DNA of 64,000 bases, taken from NCBI GenBank assembly GCA_963773315.1, contig CAVZAF010000004.1, positions 248,001-312,000 of the forward strand, in the 5' to 3' direction. Numbering within the stretch: position 1 is the first letter of the stretch; every line of letters starts with the position of its first letter. Below are positions 42,921 to 51,392 of the stretch, piece by piece. Under the pieces are notes generated by a model, which had not been told where the DNA came from, ran no database searches, and saw only the letters and a list, made by a program, of their open reading frames with translations. This stretch comes from DATKAS01 sp963773315. GTDB lineage: Bacteria > Actinomycetota > Acidimicrobiia > Acidimicrobiales > DATKAS01. Made by a program: the position numbers and the translations under genes.

Positions 42921-44762
42921 GTGCCAGCGCCGACTGTGTCGGACGCGCGGTGGCTGTGGGACAACGAGCCGTGCCGTGCGGCGTGCCCCGTCCATACCGA
43001 CGCTGGCGCCTATGTCACAGCCATCGCGGAGGGTCGTCACCGCGACGCGTATCTCATCGCCAGGGCGCCCAACCCGTTCGCTTCGATCTGCGGACGGGTC
43101 TGTGCCGCACCGTGCGAGTCCGCCTGCCGACGCGGAACGGTCGACGCTCCGGTGGCCATCCGCGCCCTCAAGCGCTTCGTCGCGGAACAGTTCGGCGTCG
43201 AGAGCTTCGCCGCCAGCAGCATCTGGCACGAGGCACATGGAGAAGTTCCAGAGGCCAGCTTTCCCTCGGTCGGCGTGATCGGGGGCGGACCCGCCGGCCT
43301 CGCAGCCGCCTACGAGCTGCGGCTCCTGGGACACCCCGTGACGGTCTACGAAGCTGCCGATCGTTTGGGAGGGATGATGGTGCTCGGCATTCCCGAGTAC
43401 CGCCTCGCGCGCTCGCTCATCGACCGAGAGATCGCTGCCATCATCGAGCTCGGAGTGGACGTCGAGCTCTCCTTTCGCGTCGGACACGACGCCACCATCG
43501 ACGACCTGCTCAATCAACATGGCGCTCTCTTCGTCGCCGTCGGCACCGGGCGCGGACGCGACCTCGATCTGCCCGGTCATGAGCTCGACGGAGTCCTACG
43601 CGCCGTCGAGTTCCTCCTCAACGTCAACCGCGGCTACAAGGCCGAGCTCGGCCAGCGCGTCGTCGTCGTGGGTGGTGGCAACGTCGCGTTCGACGCGGCC
43701 CGCACCGCTCTGCGCGCCGAGGCCGGACGTTCAGTTGGACCTGAGCCCGCGGATGCCTCTCCGGTGCCAGGCACCCCGGAAGACGCCCGGCGCGCCATGA
43801 CGACCACCCTCGACGTCGCCCGCGCTGCGGTGCGTGCCGGAGTCCTCGACGTCACGGTCATCGCGCTCGAATCCCCCGAAGAGATCCCAGCCGACCCGGA
43901 AGAGATCGCTGACGCCGAGGCCGAAGGCATCACGATCATCTACCGCAAGGGCCCGCACCGGTTCATGGGTGACCATGGGCGCGTCACCGGCCTAGAGACC
44001 ATCGACGTGAGAGCGGTCTTCGATGAGGAGGGCCGGTTCAACCCGACCTTCGTTTCCGACACAGAGGCAGTGCTCCCGGCCGACACCGTCATCCTCGCCG
44101 TTGGGCAGACGGCCGACCTTGGGGTGCTTGCCGGCGTCGACCTCACCCTCAGCCGCGGCGGCATCCAAGTCGACCCCGTCACGCTGCAGACGTCCCACCC
44201 TCACATCTGGGCGGGAGGCGATGTCGCGCATGGCCCGCGCAACCTCATCGACGCGATCGCTGACGGGCAGAGAGCTGCCGCGTCCATCCATGCGAGTTTT
44301 GCGACAGGTGAGCCTCGCAGCACCGCGGTGCATATCGAGCTGACGCGTCGCCCCACCTTCCGCCGACTGTCGACGGGCTACGACGCCATCGAGCGCCAAA
44401 CGATCCCCGCGACGCCAAGCGAACGGCGAGTGGGCTTCGCCGAAGTCGAGGTCGGGTACGGCCCGGAGGAGGCCACGCTCGAGGCGCTTCGGTGCCTCCG
44501 TTGCTTCGACAACGTCATGCTCGACGCGGACCTCTGCATCCTCTGCGGCCTGTGTGTCGACGTCTGCCCCACCGATTGCATCACGATCGCGCGAGCCGAC
44601 ACCATCGGCCTGGGCGAAGAGACGCAGAGCGTGCTGTTGCTCGGCGAGGATCACTGCATCCGCTGTGGCCTCTGCATCAACCGCTGCCCTCCCGGTGCCC
44701 TCTACATGGGACACGCAGTGGAGGTCGTCATGGGACACGCAGTGGAGGTCGTCGGTGGCTGA
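42921..44762 (+). CDS. FAD/NAD(P)-dependent oxidoreductase with N- and C-terminal ferredoxin-type clusters (GltD-like)
   Basis: 613 residues from GTG 42921. N-terminal cysteines (EPCRAACPVHTDAG, ICGRVCAAPCESACRRG) match the Fer4_20 [4Fe-4S] domain of dihydropyrimidine dehydrogenase and glutamate synthase small subunit. Then FAD-binding VGVIGGGPAGLAAAYELR, NAD(P)-binding VVVVGGGNVAFDAARTA and a late FAD motif WAGGDVAHGPRNLIDAI. The C terminus adds two CxxCxxCxxxC sites (CILCGLCVDVCP, CIRCGLCINRCP). It has no glutamate synthase large subunit nearby and is coupled to cytochrome b by an 8-base overlap, so it probably feeds electrons from NAD(P)H or ferredoxin to the quinone/cytochrome complex. 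Confidence 0.9.
   Translation: MPAPTVSDARWLWDNEPCRAACPVHTDAGAYVTAIAEGRHRDAYLIARAPNPFASICGRVCAAPCESACRRGTVDAPVAIRALKRFVAEQFGVESFAASSIWHEAHGEVPEASFPSVGVIGGGPAGLAAAYELRLLGHPVTVYEAADRLGGMMVLGIPEYRLARSLIDREIAAIIELGVDVELSFRVGHDATIDDLLNQHGALFVAVGTGRGRDLDLPGHELDGVLRAVEFLLNVNRGYKAELGQRVVVVGGGNVAFDAARTALRAEAGRSVGPEPADASPVPGTPEDARRAMTTTLDVARAAVRAGVLDVTVIALESPEEIPADPEEIADAEAEGITIIYRKGPHRFMGDHGRVTGLETIDVRAVFDEEGRFNPTFVSDTEAVLPADTVILAVGQTADLGVLAGVDLTLSRGGIQVDPVTLQTSHPHIWAGGDVAHGPRNLIDAIADGQRAAASIHASFATGEPRSTAVHIELTRRPTFRRLSTGYDAIERQTIPATPSERRVGFAEVEVGYGPEEATLEALRCLRCFDNVMLDADLCILCGLCVDVCPTDCITIARADTIGLGEETQSVLLLGEDHCIRCGLCINRCPPGALYMGHAVEVVMGHAVEVVGG
44706..44753 (+). repeat. perfect 24-bp tandem duplication in the 3' end of the oxidoreductase gene
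   Basis: Two adjacent identical 24-base units give the peptide MGHAVEVV twice (MGHAVEVVMGHAVEVV) just before the stop. The second copy lies within a few bases of the cytochrome b start codon. The perfect identity implies recent slippage; it leaves the frame intact. Confidence 0.9.
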
Positions 44763-46110
44763 GCGTACGACCGAGGAAGCGGCACCACGCGACGCCCTGG
44801 AGCCCAAGACTGCGTTCGCTCCGGGGAAGGGTCTGACTGCTCGGATCGAGCGAAGCAACGTGTGGCGCTCGATGTTCCGCCACCCGAACCTGGACACGCC
44901 GCGGGGCCGTGCTCTGCAGTCGTTCTCCAACTTCTTCCTCCACCTCTACCCGGTGAAGGTCCCAGCGCGGGTGCTGCGCATCCGCTACTCGTTCCGGCTC
45001 GGCTTCATCGCGTCGGTGCTCTTCGTGATCCTCGTGGTCACCGGCGTGTACCTGATGTTCTTCTACACGCCGGCGGTCGGTTCCGCCTACGGCGACATGC
45101 AGCACCTTCGCACGAGTGTCGGCTTCGGCCAGCTGGTCCGTAACGTGCACCGCTGGTCGGCACACCTGATGGTCCTCGTGGTCGTCCTGCACCTCGCGCG
45201 GGCGTTCTTCGCTGGCGCCTACAAGAAGCCCCGGGAGTTCAACTGGGTGCTCGGAGTCACCCTTCTGCTCCTCACGCTCGGACTTTCTTTCACCGGCTAC
45301 CTGTTGCCGTGGGACCAGCTCAGCTACTGGGCCGTCACCGTCGGCACCAACCTCGTGCAATACGTGCCGCTTTTGGGAACGTGGCTCCAGAACCTCCTCA
45401 TCGGCGGTGACCAGATCGGTCAAGCCACGCTTCTCCGCTTCTACGCCCTGCACGTTGCCGTACTCCCGGCAGCCCTCGTCCTCACGCTCTGCCTTCACAT
45501 CTGGCGGGTGCGCAAAGACGGGTTCGCCGTCGAGCGTCCGTCCACTGGGGCCTTCGAGGAAGAGGCGACGGCCGTCCCCGCACCGCCGTTGCCCGCAAGC
45601 GCCAGTGCGGACCTCTACGGAGGGCGCACCCGCGTGCTCGGTGTGGTCGACCGCGAGTCGATCACGGCCGAGGAGCGTGTAGTCGACGACACCGTGTTCA
45701 CCTGGCCTCACCTCCTGGTCCGTCACGTGGTGGTGGCGCTCGGTGTCGCGGCGACCGTGCTCGCCCTTGGCGTGGCGTTCGCCGCGCCTCTGCGCGGCCT
45801 CGCCAACCCGAGCCAGACCCCGGAGCCCGCCAAGGCTCCGTGGTACTTCGCGGGGCTTCAGGAGCTGCTGTCCCACTTCGACCCCCTCGTCGCTGGGATC
45901 CTCGTGCCCATGGGCGCCGTGCTCGTGCTCGTGCTGCTCCCCTACATCGACCGCAACCCCTCGACGGTCGCCCGTGAGCGCAAGGTGGCGATTGTGATCT
46001 TCAGCAGCCTTCTGGCCCTGGCCGTCGTGTTGACCGTCATTGGCACCTTCTTCCGGGGACCCGGCTGGCACTTCATCGCCCCGTGGACGCACTGGTATGT
46101 CGAGCTCTAG
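44755..46110 (+). CDS. cytochrome b subunit of a bc/b6f-type complex
   Basis: 451 residues from GTG 44755, overlapping the previous gene by 8 bases. Core membrane helices with haem-ligand His in VHRWSAHLM, VVLHLARAF, FYALHVAV and LCLHIW; GYLLPWDQLSYWAVTVGTN; then a hydrophilic linker and the C-terminal subunit IV-like part. The Qo-site motif usually PEWY/PDWY reads APWY (PAKAPWYFAGLQELLSHF), a form seen in some non-canonical complexes. The N- and C-terminal halves are one fused polypeptide. It lacks the long N-terminal tail of actinobacterial QcrB, so it is probably a second, alternative complex. Quinol:cytochrome c/copper-protein oxidoreductase role is inferred. Confidence 0.92.
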   Translation: MAERTTEEAAPRDALEPKTAFAPGKGLTARIERSNVWRSMFRHPNLDTPRGRALQSFSNFFLHLYPVKVPARVLRIRYSFRLGFIASVLFVILVVTGVYLMFFYTPAVGSAYGDMQHLRTSVGFGQLVRNVHRWSAHLMVLVVVLHLARAFFAGAYKKPREFNWVLGVTLLLLTLGLSFTGYLLPWDQLSYWAVTVGTNLVQYVPLLGTWLQNLLIGGDQIGQATLLRFYALHVAVLPAALVLTLCLHIWRVRKDGFAVERPSTGAFEEEATAVPAPPLPASASADLYGGRTRVLGVVDRESITAEERVVDDTVFTWPHLLVRHVVVALGVAATVLALGVAFAAPLRGLANPSQTPEPAKAPWYFAGLQELLSHFDPLVAGILVPMGAVLVLVLLPYIDRNPSTVARERKVAIVIFSSLLALAVVLTVIGTFFRGPGWHFIAPWTHWYVEL

Positions 46111-46119
46111 GAGGCGCTG

Positions 46120-46605
46120 ATGACCTCGACGAGACGAGAGGTCCTCCGGACCGGTTGGAAGGTCGGCGGCGCTGTCCTGGCTGCCGCCGCCGCATGGACG
46201 CTGTTCGAGTCGCTACGACCGCTCAGCAGCGGATCCAAAGGAGCGGTGCTCGAACTCGGCGACCCAGCCAACTACCCAACCGACACCGCGACGTTTGTGA
46301 CCGAGGGTCGGCTGTTCGTTGCCAACGCCAGCGGACATCTCTTCGCTCTGTCTCCGAGATGCCCCCACCTCGGCTGCCGCGTTCCGTTCTGCGACTCCTC
46401 GGGACGCTTCGAATGTCCGTGCCATGGGTCGAGGTTCGATCTCGGCGGTGAGTGGATCCAGGGCCCCGCGCCGCGTGGCATGGATCGTTACGACCTGCAA
46501 CTCGTCGAGGGGGTGCTCGTGGTCGATACGTCGAAGCTCTCGGCTGGGCCTGACCGCGGCGCCCACGACTACCTGACGCCGCCCAAGGGCCCAGCCTGCC
46601 AGTAG
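46120..46605 (+). CDS. Rieske iron-sulphur protein
   Basis: 161 residues. An N-terminal RR motif (TSTRREVLRTGWK) and one hydrophobic helix (VGGAVLAAAAAWTLF) suggest Tat export and a single anchor. The 2Fe-2S ligands are in CPHLGCRVPF and CPCHGSRFD, Cys-His of each box. It lacks the three-helix N terminus of typical actinobacterial QcrA, in line with an alternative complex. 9 bases after cytochrome b; same transcript. Confidence 0.93.
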   Translation: MTSTRREVLRTGWKVGGAVLAAAAAWTLFESLRPLSSGSKGAVLELGDPANYPTDTATFVTEGRLFVANASGHLFALSPRCPHLGCRVPFCDSSGRFECPCHGSRFDLGGEWIQGPAPRGMDRYDLQLVEGVLVVDTSKLSAGPDRGAHDYLTPPKGPACQ

Positions 46606-46616
46606 GGAGCTCGACC

Positions 46617-47087
46617 GTGCCCCGCGAACGACCCACTCCGCCGCCATTCGAACCCCTCGAGCTCGAGCGCAGCCTCGACCGCTACCTCACCTGGGGGCTC
46701 GCCTTCATGGTGCTGCTGATCGCGGGGTTCGTCGCGTACCGGGTGCGAGAACCAACCCTCCGGAAAGATGCGACCGCGGCGCAAGAGGCCTCGTACCGGC
46801 AGATCGGCAGCGAGCTGTTCGCAACCAATTGCTCGTCGTGCCACGGCAAGGACGCGACCGGCGGCAGCGCTCCGGTGCTGAACGCCAAAGAGTTTCTGAA
46901 GGGCACGACCGATGATCAGATCCGCACGCTGATCGCCGGCGGCATATCGGGGACAGACATGCCCGCGTGGAGCCTCGCGTTTGGCGGGACCCTCACCGAC
47001 GAGCAAGTCCTCCAAGTCACGACCTACCTCCGTTCACTCGAACCCAACGCCCCGAGCGTTCCCAACTGGCGTGCGGGCAGCGGCTGA
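46617..47087 (+). CDS. membrane-anchored monohaem cytochrome c
   Basis: 156 residues from GTG 46617. One transmembrane helix (about residues 24-43, LTWGLAFMVLLIAGFVAYRV) and a class I cytochrome c domain with CxxCH at C72-H76 (NCSSCHGKDATGG); the sixth ligand is likely M in GTDMPAWS. Last gene of the electron-transport operon, 11 bases after Rieske. It would take electrons from the Rieske centre; the cupredoxin lipoprotein could be the next carrier. Confidence 0.92.
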   Translation: MPRERPTPPPFEPLELERSLDRYLTWGLAFMVLLIAGFVAYRVREPTLRKDATAAQEASYRQIGSELFATNCSSCHGKDATGGSAPVLNAKEFLKGTTDDQIRTLIAGGISGTDMPAWSLAFGGTLTDEQVLQVTTYLRSLEPNAPSVPNWRAGSG

Positions 47088-47161
47088 ACGCACACAGCGA
47101 GGCCAGCCAGCCGGGACGTTGGACTCTGGAAGCAGGCAGGTAGCTGCCTGAAGGTTGTGGT

Positions 47162-47878
47162 GTGGCTGACATGGTCCAACGCTGGGCGGCGCCGATCGTG
47201 CGCGACTGGCATGAGCATGGCAGCGCGTACGAGATCGCTCGGCTGCTCACGGCCCCGGCCCGGCGCGCTCTGGTCATTCTCGAGGTGGAGCACCCCGAGA
47301 ACCTGCCAACGGAGGGGCCGGCCATCGTGGTGGCCAACCACCTCTCGTTCTTCGACTCTGTGCTGTTGTTGTTCGCCCTGCCGAGACCCGTGTCGGTACT
47401 CGGAAAGGCCGAGTACACGGAGCGGCGCGTGACGAAGTGGCTGTTCTGCGGGGCGGGGATGATCCCGATCCGCCGTGGTAGTCCCGGCGATCTCGGCCAC
47501 GCGTTCGCGCGGGTTGGTGACGTCCTCGGTCGTGGTGAGGTGGTCGGGTTGTTCCCCGAGGGAACCCGATCACGAGACGGGTTGCTGCACCGTGGCCACT
47601 CGGGTGCCGCTCACCTCGCGCTCACTACGGGTGCTCCCATCGTGCCGCTCGGCATCATCGGTACCGATCGGATCCTGCCTCCCGGAGCCCGATTGGTGCG
47701 CCCATTCCGGCACGCCACCCTCAGACTCGGTGAGCCGATCCTCGCCGCCGACGCTGGATTCACGACGAGCACGACCCACGCTCGACACGAAGTCACCGAG
47801 CGGTTCATGAATGAGATCCGGCAGCTCTGTCGGCAGGGCTACGTCGACCAATACGCGCCGCTGCCATCCGGCGACTGA
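47162..47878 (+). CDS. plsC: 1-acyl-sn-glycerol-3-phosphate acyltransferase (PlsC family)
   Basis: 238 residues from GTG 47162 (ATG 47171 also possible). Catalytic NHxxxxD is NHLSFFDS (H60, D65); FPEGTRSRDG and the GAPIVPLGIIG block follow. It acylates lysophosphatidate or a similar acceptor at the membrane. A truncated relative with the same beginning is at 41919-42095, on the other side of the cytochrome operon. Confidence 0.92.
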   Translation: MADMVQRWAAPIVRDWHEHGSAYEIARLLTAPARRALVILEVEHPENLPTEGPAIVVANHLSFFDSVLLLFALPRPVSVLGKAEYTERRVTKWLFCGAGMIPIRRGSPGDLGHAFARVGDVLGRGEVVGLFPEGTRSRDGLLHRGHSGAAHLALTTGAPIVPLGIIGTDRILPPGARLVRPFRHATLRLGEPILAADAGFTTSTTHARHEVTERFMNEIRQLCRQGYVDQYAPLPSGD

Positions 47879-48213
47879 AGACGAGCCGGACAACCAGACG
47901 CGCACGGGCGAGAAATGAACTCGTAGCGCGGCGAGACCGACAGCGAGATCGCTCGAAACAGCAAGACCCTCGTGCACCACGCGATGCGTTCGACGAGGTT
48001 TCCCGATGCCGCGAACACGAGGCCACGGGTCGGGACGGTCGTGGGGCGCCGGATAGGTGCAAGATGATTCGAAGCTATGACTGGGGTGGTAGGGCGCGAC
48101 GAAGAACTCGGCGCCATTCACGATCGACCCGACCAAGACCTACCAAACGGGAGCGCAACGACCCGCTGCTGGTCCTCACCGAGACCAAGGCTCGGGTGTC
48201 GTCGTCGACTCGT
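47879..48213. other. gap without a recognisable gene
   Basis: About 335 bases between PlsC and the leftward desaturase stop. A + strand stretch from 48077 begins MTGVVGRDEELGAI, like the start of an ATPase (VGRDEEL), but it does not continue as one. I see no terminator or repeat with confidence. Probably decayed sequence. Confidence 0.4.
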
Positions 48214-49302
48214 TCAGAAGCGGGCGGCCGGCTCTTCGATACCCGACGACGGCGGACGGCCCATCTGCCGGAGCCAACGGGCGTGCGATCGGACAGCCTC
48301 GGTGAGAGTCGGGTGAACCCGGTATGCGATTCCTCGCTCCGCGCACGCCGCCTCGAGCCTCGGTGCAATCAGCGCATAGGTGGTGTGAGGCAGCCGCGGT
48401 GCCAGATGGTGCTCGATCTGGTAGTCGAGCCCACCCATGATCCAGTGCACGAAGGTGCGCAACACGGGGACGCGGCACCGGATGTCGACCGTGGTCCGCA
48501 GCTGGAGCACCTCGAAGTCGGCACCCCGTCGAGGTGTGTCGGGGTCGAGGAACTCGGCCCGATCGACACAGTGCGCGAGCTGGAAGACGTTCGCGAGGAC
48601 GAAGCCCACCAGCCACGATGACACCAGATAGAAGCCCAGCACGCCCCACCACGGGAAGAAGAACATGGGCAGCACGATCGCCCACCCGATGTGGACGGCC
48701 TTTCCGAGAAGGATCATCGCCACGTCTCGCCTTCGCGGCGCGGCTGGCAAGGGGTGCGAGCCGACCTTGCCGCGGACCAGCACCGCGAAGTCAGACAAGA
48801 GGAACCACTGCAGCGTGAGGAAGCCGTAGAGCACCCACATGTACAGATGCTGATAGCGATGCCACGGACGCCACTGCTGTTGCGGTGCCAGACGGGCGAA
48901 CGGCGCCTGATCGATGTCGGTGTCGTAGCCGACCACGTTCGCGTTGAGGTGGTGAAGCCTGTTGTGCTTGAACCGCCACAGAAACGAGCTGCCACCCAGG
49001 ACGTCGGAGGTCCAGCCCGCGAGCCGATTGGCGCGGGCCGAGGTGCTGAAGGCTCCGTGGTTGCCGTCGTGCATCACGTTCGTCGCCGCTGCTACTGAGG
49101 CGATCACGAGCAGCAGCGCGAACACGACACGCACGATGAAACCGACCGGAGCAAACACGAGCGCGGCGTAGCTGCCCACACCGAGAGCGGCGATGAACGC
49201 CGCGTTGGCATGCAACCGCCGACGCGCCCGCAGGATCTCCTGGGGGGTGGGTGTCATGTTGTGGGTGAGGCTCCGGTCCGACGCTTCGACGGTGGTGCTC
49301 AC
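48214..49302 (-). CDS. membrane fatty acid desaturase (DesA-type)
   Basis: 362 residues from GTG 49302. Histidine boxes HDGNHGAF, HNRLHHLNANV and QIEHHLAPRLPH are the di-iron ligands of acyl-lipid desaturases, of a different subgroup from the desaturase at 25740 (QIEHH in place of HNGHH). Hydrophobic pairs surround them. It introduces a double bond into lipid-linked acyl chains; the position cannot be deduced. The upstream gap 49303-49526 (224 bases) holds no gene. Confidence 0.9.
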   Translation of the reverse strand: MSTTVEASDRSLTHNMTPTPQEILRARRRLHANAAFIAALGVGSYAALVFAPVGFIVRVVFALLLVIASVAAATNVMHDGNHGAFSTSARANRLAGWTSDVLGGSSFLWRFKHNRLHHLNANVVGYDTDIDQAPFARLAPQQQWRPWHRYQHLYMWVLYGFLTLQWFLLSDFAVLVRGKVGSHPLPAAPRRRDVAMILLGKAVHIGWAIVLPMFFFPWWGVLGFYLVSSWLVGFVLANVFQLAHCVDRAEFLDPDTPRRGADFEVLQLRTTVDIRCRVPVLRTFVHWIMGGLDYQIEHHLAPRLPHTTYALIAPRLEAACAERGIAYRVHPTLTEAVRSHARWLRQMGRPPSSGIEEPAARF

Positions 49303-49526
49303 CGCGGCTCCCTTGCACTCGGTCCCGACACCGGAGACTCATCAGCAACCCGCCACCGGAGATTCCGGGACACTCCTTTCGTCGACTACAGCCTTGGAGC
49401 AGAGCCTCACATCGGGGTAGGGCCGAACGTCCTCCGAACAGGCGGCCACGAGTGATTTGGTTCTTGCGTTACTCCGAGATCGAACTCACCCGACTCGCCG
49501 TCCCTGCGCGGAGGGCGTCCAACGCC

Positions 49527-50387
49527 TCAGAGCGTCGTCAGCGAAGGCAGACCCACGATGGCGTCCTCGAAGACGCGTCGCTCATCGGCGCTTGCTGGCT
49601 TGTAGAGAACGAGCTCATCGAACCCGAGGCGGCGAGCGGAGTCGGCGATCTGTTCGAGCGTGCCGGGTCGCGCCCAGGGCTTCAGCGGCCGAAACGCAAG
49701 CAGCGAGCGGCGGAGCGACGCGGGATCGCGTCCGATCGACTCGCACGCGTCGTTGAGCGTCCGCGCCTGCGACTCGAGCGACTCGAAACACGCGGCCTCA
49801 TCGTCGAGGGCGAGTCCGCCGAACGCGCTCCACACGTCCGCCAGCCGCGCGGTCGCGCGCAACATGCGGGGCCCCACCGCTCCGATGAGGATGGGCGGTC
49901 GCGGCTGCTGCAACGGGCCCGGCGCCCACGACGCGTCGCGGAAGGAGTAGAAGTCGCCCTGGAACGAGTCGGCGCCGCAAAGCGCCGCGTCAAGAGCCCG
50001 CACGAACTCTTCGAGCCGGTCGACGCGTTCGCGAGGAGACCACTCGGGCACCCCGGCCATGCTGTGGTCGGTCGGGTACACGCCGGCCCCCACTCCGACA
50101 TCGAGTCGGCCGCCCGACAGCTGATCGACCGTGATCACCTGCTTGGCGACAACGACGGGCTGTCGGTAGATGAGGTTCGACACCAGCATCGAGAGCCGCA
50201 GACGTTCGGTTGCGACGGCCCAGGCCGCAAGCGTCGACCAGCCATCGAGACCGGGAACCGAGGTGTCGCGGGGGTGCCGCAGATGGTCGGCGGTCGCGAT
50301 CAGGTCGAAACCGGCGTCGGCGGCGAGGCGGGCATCAGACATCGCCTCGTCGCCGCTGCCGGCGAGTGACATGAGCCCGAAGCGCAC
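49527..50387 (-). CDS. LLM-class (F420-type) flavin-dependent oxidoreductase
   Basis: 286 residues, GTG start. Luciferase-like fold: ADAGFDLIATADHLRHP, STLAAWAVATERLRLSMLVSN, AKQVITVDQLSGGRLDVGVGAG, and RPPILIGAVGPRML. LLM members in actinobacteria mostly use F420, which is inferred. Substrate unknown. Confidence 0.9.
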   Translation of the reverse strand: MRFGLMSLAGSGDEAMSDARLAADAGFDLIATADHLRHPRDTSVPGLDGWSTLAAWAVATERLRLSMLVSNLIYRQPVVVAKQVITVDQLSGGRLDVGVGAGVYPTDHSMAGVPEWSPRERVDRLEEFVRALDAALCGADSFQGDFYSFRDASWAPGPLQQPRPPILIGAVGPRMLRATARLADVWSAFGGLALDDEAACFESLESQARTLNDACESIGRDPASLRRSLLAFRPLKPWARPGTLEQIADSARRLGFDELVLYKPASADERRVFEDAIVGLPSLTTL

Positions 50388-50462
50388 GGGCGAACTATTG
50401 CATCGCGGTGACGATGTCGTTGCCGAGGGAGCGGGCCGATGACCTGCCGCTGTGCGACCCGG

Positions 50463-50975
50463 TCACGAGAGTTCTTTCGGCGTCACGAGGCTCGTCAGGT
50501 GCGCCTGGCCGGGGCCGAGCTCGGCCCAGCTGACGTCAAGGTCGAATGTCGCGAGCGCTCCCGTAGGGAACTTCGTCCGGAGCCGGTCCAGCAGGGCGGC
50601 ATCCCCCTCGCCGAACAGCTCGAGAGCGAGATCTTGGAGGCCCGGGTTGTGCGCGATCACGAGGATCTGTGAGATCTGTGGGTCGACGATCCGAAGCCGT
50701 CCCAAGATCTCCGAGGCATCAGCGCCGTACAGCTCGGGTTCGATCGACACCTCGGCCGTCTCCCCGAGCGCTGGTCGCAATGCCTCGAGCGTCTCGAGCG
50801 CACGACGAGCCGAGGAGCACAGCACCAAAGCCGGACGGACACCACCGGACGGAAGATAGGCAGCGATCGTTCGAGCAGCACGGGCACCGCGGGGAGCGAG
50901 TGGTCGATCGTGGTCGGGGATCGTCACTTCATCCCAGCTGGACTTCGCGTGGCGCAACAAATGCAGCGTTCTCAC
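50463..50975 (-). CDS. histidine phosphatase family protein (SixA-like)
   Basis: 170 residues from GTG 50975 with GAGGAG upstream. The catalytic LLRHAKSSWDE (RHG-type motif), the second Arg in LCSSARRALET, and His in IAHNPGLQ match SixA-type phosphohistidine phosphatases. It starts 5 bases after the stop of the disrupted GNAT gene, so it is in the same leftward transcript. Confidence 0.9.
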   Translation of the reverse strand: MRTLHLLRHAKSSWDEVTIPDHDRPLAPRGARAARTIAAYLPSGGVRPALVLCSSARRALETLEALRPALGETAEVSIEPELYGADASEILGRLRIVDPQISQILVIAHNPGLQDLALELFGEGDAALLDRLRTKFPTGALATFDLDVSWAELGPGQAHLTSLVTPKELS

Positions 50976-50979
50976 TCGA

Positions 50980-51392
50980 TCACTCCTCGATGGTGAAGCG
51001 CTGCACCGGTCGCCCGTCTCGGACGTGTTCTTCGAAGGGCACCGGGATCGCCGAGCGCCAAAAGGCGGAACCCGCGATGTTCGCTTCCGACTGTCGGACC
51101 TCCCAGGATCCGGGGAAGCGTCGCAACACAGCACGCGCCGCTCTGTTCCAACCGCGAGCGCCGGTACTTCCGCATTACGAAAAACGCCATGTCGTGCGGC
51201 GGTCCCGATCGCACGAGCACGAATCCAGCGAGAGAACCGTCGACGCGAATGAAGAATGGGTGTCGATCGGCCTCGGTCCAATAGTGATCCAGGTAGCGGT
51301 ACCCGAACACCCCGTGCACGCCGACATCCCAGCCCATGTACTCCGAGAAGTCGTAGACGTAGAACTCCTGTCGCGACCGGGTTCGTCGTCAC
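50980..51392 (-). pseudogene. GNAT acetyltransferase, frameshifted
   Basis: Reading leftward from GTG 51392 (overlapping the GAP-gene stop), the frame changes by +1 near 51370 to EFYVYDFSEYMGWDVG, runs to FFVMRKYRRS, and changes by +1 again near 51155 to ARAVLRRFPGSWEVRQSEAN, AFWRSAIPVPFEE and the stop at 50980. The joined sequence is a GNAT of about 135 residues. Two single-base insertions, or base-call errors, explain it. Confidence 0.65.

Noticed and set aside
48077..48316. Possible start of an ATPase (MTGVVGRDEELGAI)
   Set aside because: Similarity ends after about 14 residues and there is no Walker A; probably chance or tiny remnant.
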